Positions 59,991 to 64,000 of a DNA stretch of 64,000 nt are shown here, in pieces. The stretch lies in NCBI RefSeq assembly GCF_021556435.1, contig NZ_JAKGCU010000002.1:186001-250000 (forward strand), given 5' to 3'. Every line of letters begins with the position of its first letter. The first letter of the stretch is position 1. A program made the position numbers and the translations under genes. The notes under the pieces are model-generated. The model saw only the letters and a program-made list of their open reading frames with translations. It did not search any database and was not told the DNA's origin. This DNA comes from Gordonia tangerina. GTDB taxonomy: Bacteria > Actinomycetota > Actinomycetes > Mycobacteriales > Mycobacteriaceae.

Positions 59991-61949
59991 CTAGGACGGT
60001 CGGTACGGCAACCGGACGATCGGCTCGCGCACGAAGTCGGCCGGCTCGACCGACCTGGTCATACGCCAGTAGTCGATGATCCGCCACGGCAACACGGCCA
60101 CCACCCGACCGTCGTCATTGCGGTACCAGTTGGTCATCGCCGGGTGGGTCCACACCATCCGGGCATGCGCCTCATCGACGGCCCTGTTGTAGTCGGCGGT
60201 CACGTCATGGCGCACTTCCAGGGCACCGAGTCGTTCACGGGCCATCAGCGCGATCGCGTCGGCCACGTAGCGGACCTGATATTCGAGGATGCTGATGAAG
60301 CTTCCGCCATGACCGAGTGCCGTGTTGGGTCCGGTCAGCACGAACAGGTTGGGGAAGTCGGGCGCCGTGATGCCGAGGTAGGCGAAGGCGTCATTCTCGC
60401 CCCACACCTCGACCGTGGAGCGACCACTGCGGCCCCGCACATCCATCGGGTACAGGAACCGATCGCTGTGGAAACCGGTGGCCAATACGATGATGTCGAA
60501 ATCCCGGGCACTGCCGTCGGCGTCGATGACTCCGGTCCGCGTCACCTTCTCAACCGCGCGCGGTATGAGGTCGACATTGTCGCGGCGCAACATCGAGTAC
60601 CAGCCGTTGTCGAGCAGCATGCGTTTGCCGAAGGGCGGGTAATCCGGCGTCGAGAGCTCAATGAGATCCTCCCGGTCACCGAGCTGCTCACGCAGATAAC
60701 GAAGGTAGAAGCCGCGATGCCCGTGGTTGGCCGCGTTGATCGACGCAGTCGCCTCCGGCCAGTCCGGGTCCACCTGCAGCGTTGGGTGCACCTTGTCGTT
60801 GAAGATCCATGACAACCGTGCCCGATACCATTCCCGATATCCCGGAACGTGATCCATCAACCAGTGCACGTCGTCACCCACCGGGGCGAAGTAGTCGTCG
60901 TTGGGGGCGATCCACTGCGGTGAACGTTGGAACACCGTCAACGACTCCACGTCGTCGACGATTGCCGGTCCGATCTGCATGGCACTGGCACCGGAGCCGA
61001 CAATTGCCACCCGCTTGCCGGTCAACGCGCCGGGTTCGTCGAGCTCGGTCGGCCACTGCGCCGAGTGGAAGATCCGGCCCGCGAAGTCGTCCATCCCCGG
61101 CAGTGCGGGGATCTTGGGACGGTTGAGCAAACCCACAGCGCTGATCACCAGCCGTGCCTCCAGTGTTTCGCACACGCCGTCGCGATCACGGGTTCGCACC
61201 GCCCACTGCTGGGCGGCGGGGTCGTAGGCGGCCGATTCGACCTCCACTCCGAAGCGGATTCGGCTGCGCAGGCGATGCTCATCCGCGTAGGCGGCCAGGT
61301 AGCCCTGCACCTCGTCACGCTTACCGAAGTGCGTCGACCAGTGATGTTCGAATGACGAGATCGAGTAGAGGTAGCTCGGCGTGTCCACACCGGCGCCCGG
61401 GTAGCGGTTCTCCCACCACGAGCCACCCACTTCGTCGTTCTTCTCCAGCACGATGTGCTCGACCCCGGCCGCCGCCAGTTGTACCGACATCAGCATTCCG
61501 GCGACACCCGCCCCGATCACGATGGCCGTCAGCTGACTCGTATCAAGCGGCTCCGCCGAGACTCGAGGTTCCGTTGTCCCGCCGACGATCTCCGCCATCA
61601 TCGGACTGAACTCATGCGGGACCGATTCGCCGGCGGTGAAATCCAAGACGGCAGCGATCTCGTCCCCACTCATCTGCCGACGCGGCGGGCTCCCGGCTGT
61701 GTGCCACCGACACACTGCCTCGACCACGGCATCGCAGATCTCGTCACGCACCTCCGGTGCCAGTCCACCTGTCCGATTGTCGTCCATCCCGCGTGGCCTG
61801 CTGGGTCGGTATCTCTCGGTCAGCCACCGGCTGTCCCCGGTCAGCTCGACCAACGTGGCGATCAGGGTGGGGATATTGCCGGCGCGGGTCGCGTCGCGCA
61901 GACGGGCGACGTCGACAGGAGCAAGACTGCGTTCGGTGACACTCGACAT
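59991..61949 (-). CDS. Baeyer-Villiger monooxygenase, HAPMO type
   Basis: A 652-residue class B flavoprotein monooxygenase that inserts oxygen next to ketones using FAD and NADPH. The FAD motif GAGVAG is at about 147-151, the BVMO fingerprint F-x-G-x3-H-x3-WP at 289-300 ([12 protein letters not shown]), and the NADPH motif VGSGAS at 317-322. An N-terminal helical extension of about 140 residues is like 4-hydroxyacetophenone monooxygenase, suggesting aromatic or bulky ketones. Start at 61949 is 8 bp from a palindromic operator. Divergent from the nitroreductase. Confidence 0.92.
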   Translation of the reverse strand: MSSVTERSLAPVDVARLRDATRAGNIPTLIATLVELTGDSRWLTERYRPSRPRGMDDNRTGGLAPEVRDEICDAVVEAVCRWHTAGSPPRRQMSGDEIAAVLDFTAGESVPHEFSPMMAEIVGGTTEPRVSAEPLDTSQLTAIVIGAGVAGMLMSVQLAAAGVEHIVLEKNDEVGGSWWENRYPGAGVDTPSYLYSISSFEHHWSTHFGKRDEVQGYLAAYADEHRLRSRIRFGVEVESAAYDPAAQQWAVRTRDRDGVCETLEARLVISAVGLLNRPKIPALPGMDDFAGRIFHSAQWPTELDEPGALTGKRVAIVGSGASAMQIGPAIVDDVESLTVFQRSPQWIAPNDDYFAPVGDDVHWLMDHVPGYREWYRARLSWIFNDKVHPTLQVDPDWPEATASINAANHGHRGFYLRYLREQLGDREDLIELSTPDYPPFGKRMLLDNGWYSMLRRDNVDLIPRAVEKVTRTGVIDADGSARDFDIIVLATGFHSDRFLYPMDVRGRSGRSTVEVWGENDAFAYLGITAPDFPNLFVLTGPNTALGHGGSFISILEYQVRYVADAIALMARERLGALEVRHDVTADYNRAVDEAHARMVWTHPAMTNWYRNDDGRVVAVLPWRIIDYWRMTRSVEPADFVREPIVRLPYRPS

Positions 61950-61956
61950 GAGCAAT

Positions 61957-61972
61957 ACTAACCATGGTTAGT
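61957..61972. promoter_or_regulatory. Palindromic operator copy 1 (monooxygenase side)
   Basis: ACTAACCATGGTTAGT is a perfect 16-bp palindrome 7 bp upstream of the monooxygenase ATG. A second site with the same CTAAC-N4-GTTAG core lies 83 bp away, next to the nitroreductase. Size and symmetry fit a TetR-family repressor. Confidence 0.75.
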
Positions 61973-62055
61973 TTAATCCCGTCAAGCATGAGGATTTGCG
62001 CAAACAGACACCTTGACACCACCAGTATCGCCGTGTCAGTGTGATCCGCATCATG

Positions 62056-62069
62056 CTAACTGCGGTTAG
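62056..62069. promoter_or_regulatory. Palindromic operator copy 2 (nitroreductase side)
   Basis: CTAACTGCGGTTAG has the same CTAAC-N4-GTTAG core as copy 1, with a different spacer. It ends 26 bp before the nitroreductase ATG. Together the two sites frame the divergent promoter region, so one regulator could silence both directions. Confidence 0.72.
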
Positions 62070-62095
62070 TGCAATCAAGACAAGGAGAGCTGCGG

Positions 62096-62734
62096 ATGGA
62101 ACTCAGTGACGCAATGCGGTCGACCGGGACGTGCCGCTACTTCAGCGACGAGTACGTCTCCGACGAGGTGCTGTACCAGGCGTTCGACAACGCCAGGTTC
62201 GGCCCGCAGGGTGGCAACCGACAGCCGGTGCGGTGGGTGGCCGTGCGTGACGCGGAGACCAAGAAGCGGCTCGCGGAGCTCTATCTCCCCTACTGGGAGG
62301 GTTACTACGCGGCGGTGATCGAGGGCAGCAAGGCGGTGGGCGCAGTGCCCGCGACGGTGCAGTCGGCCAACAATTTCGCACACAATCTGGCCGATGTGCC
62401 GGTGATGATCGTCGTGTGCGCGGAGGCCGAAGGTCTGCATCCGACCGATCATGAGCTCGGACGCCTCTCCGTGGTCGGCGGGGCGTCGATTTATCCGACA
62501 GTCCAGAACCTGACTCTCGCCCTGCGTGAGCAGGGCGTCGCATCGGCACTGACCACCCTTCTGTGCGCCGAGGAACCGGCCGTCAAGGAACTGCTCAACA
62601 TCCCGGACGGCTACATCACCGCCGCGCACATCGCCGTGGGATATCCACGGGATGGTTTCCCGCGCAAGCTCACTCGGACGCCAGTCGAGGAAATCGCCTT
62701 CCTGGACCGGTTCGACACCCCGATGTTCGCATGA
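62096..62734 (+). CDS. Nitroreductase family flavoprotein
   Basis: A 212-residue FMN-dependent nitroreductase-fold protein. AMRSTGTCRYFSDEYVSDEVL and NARFGPQGGNRQPVRWVAV form the FMN-binding N-terminus; GASIYPTVQNLTLALREQGVAS lines the dimer and cofactor site. The family includes enone, nitro and quinone reductases and dehydrogenases; its substrate here is unknown. The ATG at 62096 follows AAGGAGAG. The stop overlaps the next start (ATGA), so it is coupled to the CoA ligase. Confidence 0.88.
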   Translation: MELSDAMRSTGTCRYFSDEYVSDEVLYQAFDNARFGPQGGNRQPVRWVAVRDAETKKRLAELYLPYWEGYYAAVIEGSKAVGAVPATVQSANNFAHNLADVPVMIVVCAEAEGLHPTDHELGRLSVVGGASIYPTVQNLTLALREQGVASALTTLLCAEEPAVKELLNIPDGYITAAHIAVGYPRDGFPRKLTRTPVEEIAFLDRFDTPMFA

Positions 62735-64000
62735 GCGCGCCCACGCGGGAACCGGTGCGCGGGCTATCGAAGGTACAGACGTCCCCGCTCGGTCGGGCGA
62801 CGATCGGTGACCAACTTCGCCGACTCGCGCAGACGCAGGGAAGAAAGCCGGCAATCATCGCCTACTCCGCCGACGGTTCCCGGCATGTCACGACCTACGG
62901 CGAGCTGAACAGGCGGGCCAACCGCTTCGCGAACGCACTCACGAACCTGGGCGTCGGGCGCGGCGACGGGGTCGCGGTGATGAGCCGTAACCGTGTGGAG
63001 TCGGTGATCGCCTACTACGGGGCACTCAAGATCGGCGCGTACTACTCGGGCATCAGCGCGCTGTTCGGTGAACGTGAGATCGCGCAGCAGGTCAATCACC
63101 TCAGACCTGCCGTACTCGTGGTCGCCGCCGAGCACGCGACGGTGGCCGGACCTGTCGCCGAACACGCCGATTCACGGGTGATCGTCGTGGGCGATGCACC
63201 CGCGACGACCTGGCCGACCTTTGACGCCGTGCTGGCCGACTCCCCTGATGACGAGCCGGTCGCCGACGTCGACGAGCACGATCTCGCCATGATCGTCTAC
63301 ACATCCGGCACCGAATCCACACCGAAGGGTGTGGAGATCGCGCATCGTAACTACCTCATCTCCACCGCGCCGGCCTACACATGGGGGCTGCGTTGCCTTC
63401 CCGACGACGTGTGGCTCTACGTGATGCCGTTCCACACGATCGCAGGGATCGGTTCGCTGACTTCGCTGACGCTACTCGGCGCCACCCTGGTACTGCCCGC
63501 ATCGGTGGATCCCGGAACGTCACTGAGACTGATTCGCGACGAGTCCATCTCGGTGCTCGCGCAGACACCGACGTTCTTCATCGCACTGGCGAACCACGAG
63601 GAATTCGGTCCGCATACCGTCGGGACCGTGCGTCGCTGCCTCACCTACGGCGGTCAGGTGTCGCCGTTCGCCATCGACGCGTGGGCAGATGCGACACCCG
63701 AATCGGTGTGGGGCACCTACTGGGGTCAGTCCGAACTCACCCAGTTGGGTTCGGTTGGCTGGTTCAAGCGGCTCGAAGATGTGCCCGACAACGACCCGAC
63801 CTGGATCGGGAAGCCGGTGGGCCACCTGGAGATCCGCGTGGTGGACGCCAACGGCGACGACTCCGTGGAGGGCGAACTGCTGTGCCGGACGCCATCGGTG
63901 ATGCTCGGCTACCACAAGGACCCCGAACGCACCGCCGACGCGCTGGCCGACGGTTGGGTGCACACCGGCGACATTGTCCGGGTCGATGACGATGGCAACC
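62731..64000 (+). CDS. AMP-forming acyl-CoA synthetase (N-terminal part)
   Basis: An ANL-superfamily enzyme running off the right edge after about 423 residues. The adenylation P-loop is YTSGTESTPKG, with Glu-Ser in place of the usual Thr-Gly. WGTYWGQSELTQ is the A5 motif and DGWVHTGDIVRVDDDG the A7 motif. It activates a carboxylic acid as an acyl-CoA thioester. The ATG at 62731 overlaps the nitroreductase stop. Coupling to a Baeyer-Villiger enzyme suggests a role in degrading a ketone-derived acid, which is inference. Confidence 0.9.
   Translation, partial: MSAPTREPVRGLSKVQTSPLGRATIGDQLRRLAQTQGRKPAIIAYSADGSRHVTTYGELNRRANRFANALTNLGVGRGDGVAVMSRNRVESVIAYYGALKIGAYYSGISALFGEREIAQQVNHLRPAVLVVAAEHATVAGPVAEHADSRVIVVGDAPATTWPTFDAVLADSPDDEPVADVDEHDLAMIVYTSGTESTPKGVEIAHRNYLISTAPAYTWGLRCLPDDVWLYVMPFHTIAGIGSLTSLTLLGATLVLPASVDPGTSLRLIRDESISVLAQTPTFFIALANHEEFGPHTVGTVRRCLTYGGQVSPFAIDAWADATPESVWGTYWGQSELTQLGSVGWFKRLEDVPDNDPTWIGKPVGHLEIRVVDANGDDSVEGELLCRTPSVMLGYHKDPERTADALADGWVHTGDIVRVDDDGN

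Noticed and set aside
61957-62069. CTAACC/GGTTAG palindromes as IdeR iron boxes
   Set aside because: The DtxR/IdeR box has GGTTAG followed by CTAACC around one central base; here the half-sites are in the opposite order, so IdeR is not expected to bind.

Overview
The window is a high-GC, gene-dense chromosome segment from a mycolic-acid actinobacterium (order Mycobacteriales). The gene order matches two relatives at once. The run ideR, DUF4192, PAC2, nrdR, LysM protein, lexA, hflX, dapF, miaA, DUF349, miaB, recX, recA, DUF3046, pspA, clgR, pgsA, argA, ftsK, RNase J, dapA, thyX resembles Mycobacterium. The blocks ptsI-fruR-fruK-fruA-ptsH and gluABCD-recX-recA resemble Corynebacterium. This mixture, with the fructose PTS and a HAPMO-type Baeyer-Villiger monooxygenase, suggests Gordonia or a close relative. 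That assignment is inferred from order and sequence style, not from a search.

Layout. 1-6.5 kb: acuC (partial) diverges from the iron regulator ideR, followed by a DUF4192 protein, a lipoprotein, a PAC2 protein and a DUF3516 helicase with no normal start codon. 6.5-8.8 kb: oxyR diverges from ahpCD, the peroxide-defence module. 8.8-14.1 kb: a class III aminotransferase and the HrpA helicase. 14.1-16.4 kb: nrdR, a LysM protein and lexA around a cluster of SOS boxes. 16.4-22.6 kb: the fructose phosphotransferase system, ptsI diverging from fruR-fruK-fruA-ptsH, with an apparent CRP/GlxR-like box. 22.6-31.2 kb: hflX, dapF, miaA, miaB and companions. 31.3-34.7 kb: a glutamate-type ABC transporter. 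34.7-40.3 kb: recX-recA with an SOS box, DUF3046, a glycosyltransferase, pspA, clgR and pgsA. 40.4-49.7 kb: an ArgA-type acetyltransferase, YciI, TerC, an MmcQ-like protein, ftsK, a TIGR03085 protein, RNase J and dapA. 49.8-58.6 kb is more accessory: a secreted beta-propeller protein, thyX, PhoD, an SGNH hydrolase, a HAD phosphatase, and a TetR regulator next to an oxidoreductase. 57.4-60 kb: thyA-dfrA-ycaQ. 60-64 kb: a Baeyer-Villiger monooxygenase divergent from a nitroreductase and an acyl-CoA synthetase, with a duplicated palindromic operator between them.

The strongest non-coding finds are: a yybP-ykoY (manganese) riboswitch leader for terC at 42411-42577; two copies of a CTAAC-N4-GTTAG operator between the monooxygenase and the nitroreductase; a perfect 12-bp hairpin between acuC and ideR; a 14-bp palindrome just before gluA; and a compact pts control region where two divergent -35 hexamers abut. 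I saw no rRNA, tRNA, CRISPR array, insertion sequence or prophage. Most genes are conserved housekeeping genes. The best candidate for something undescribed is the monooxygenase/nitroreductase/CoA-ligase regulon at the right edge, whose regulator and remaining genes lie outside the window.
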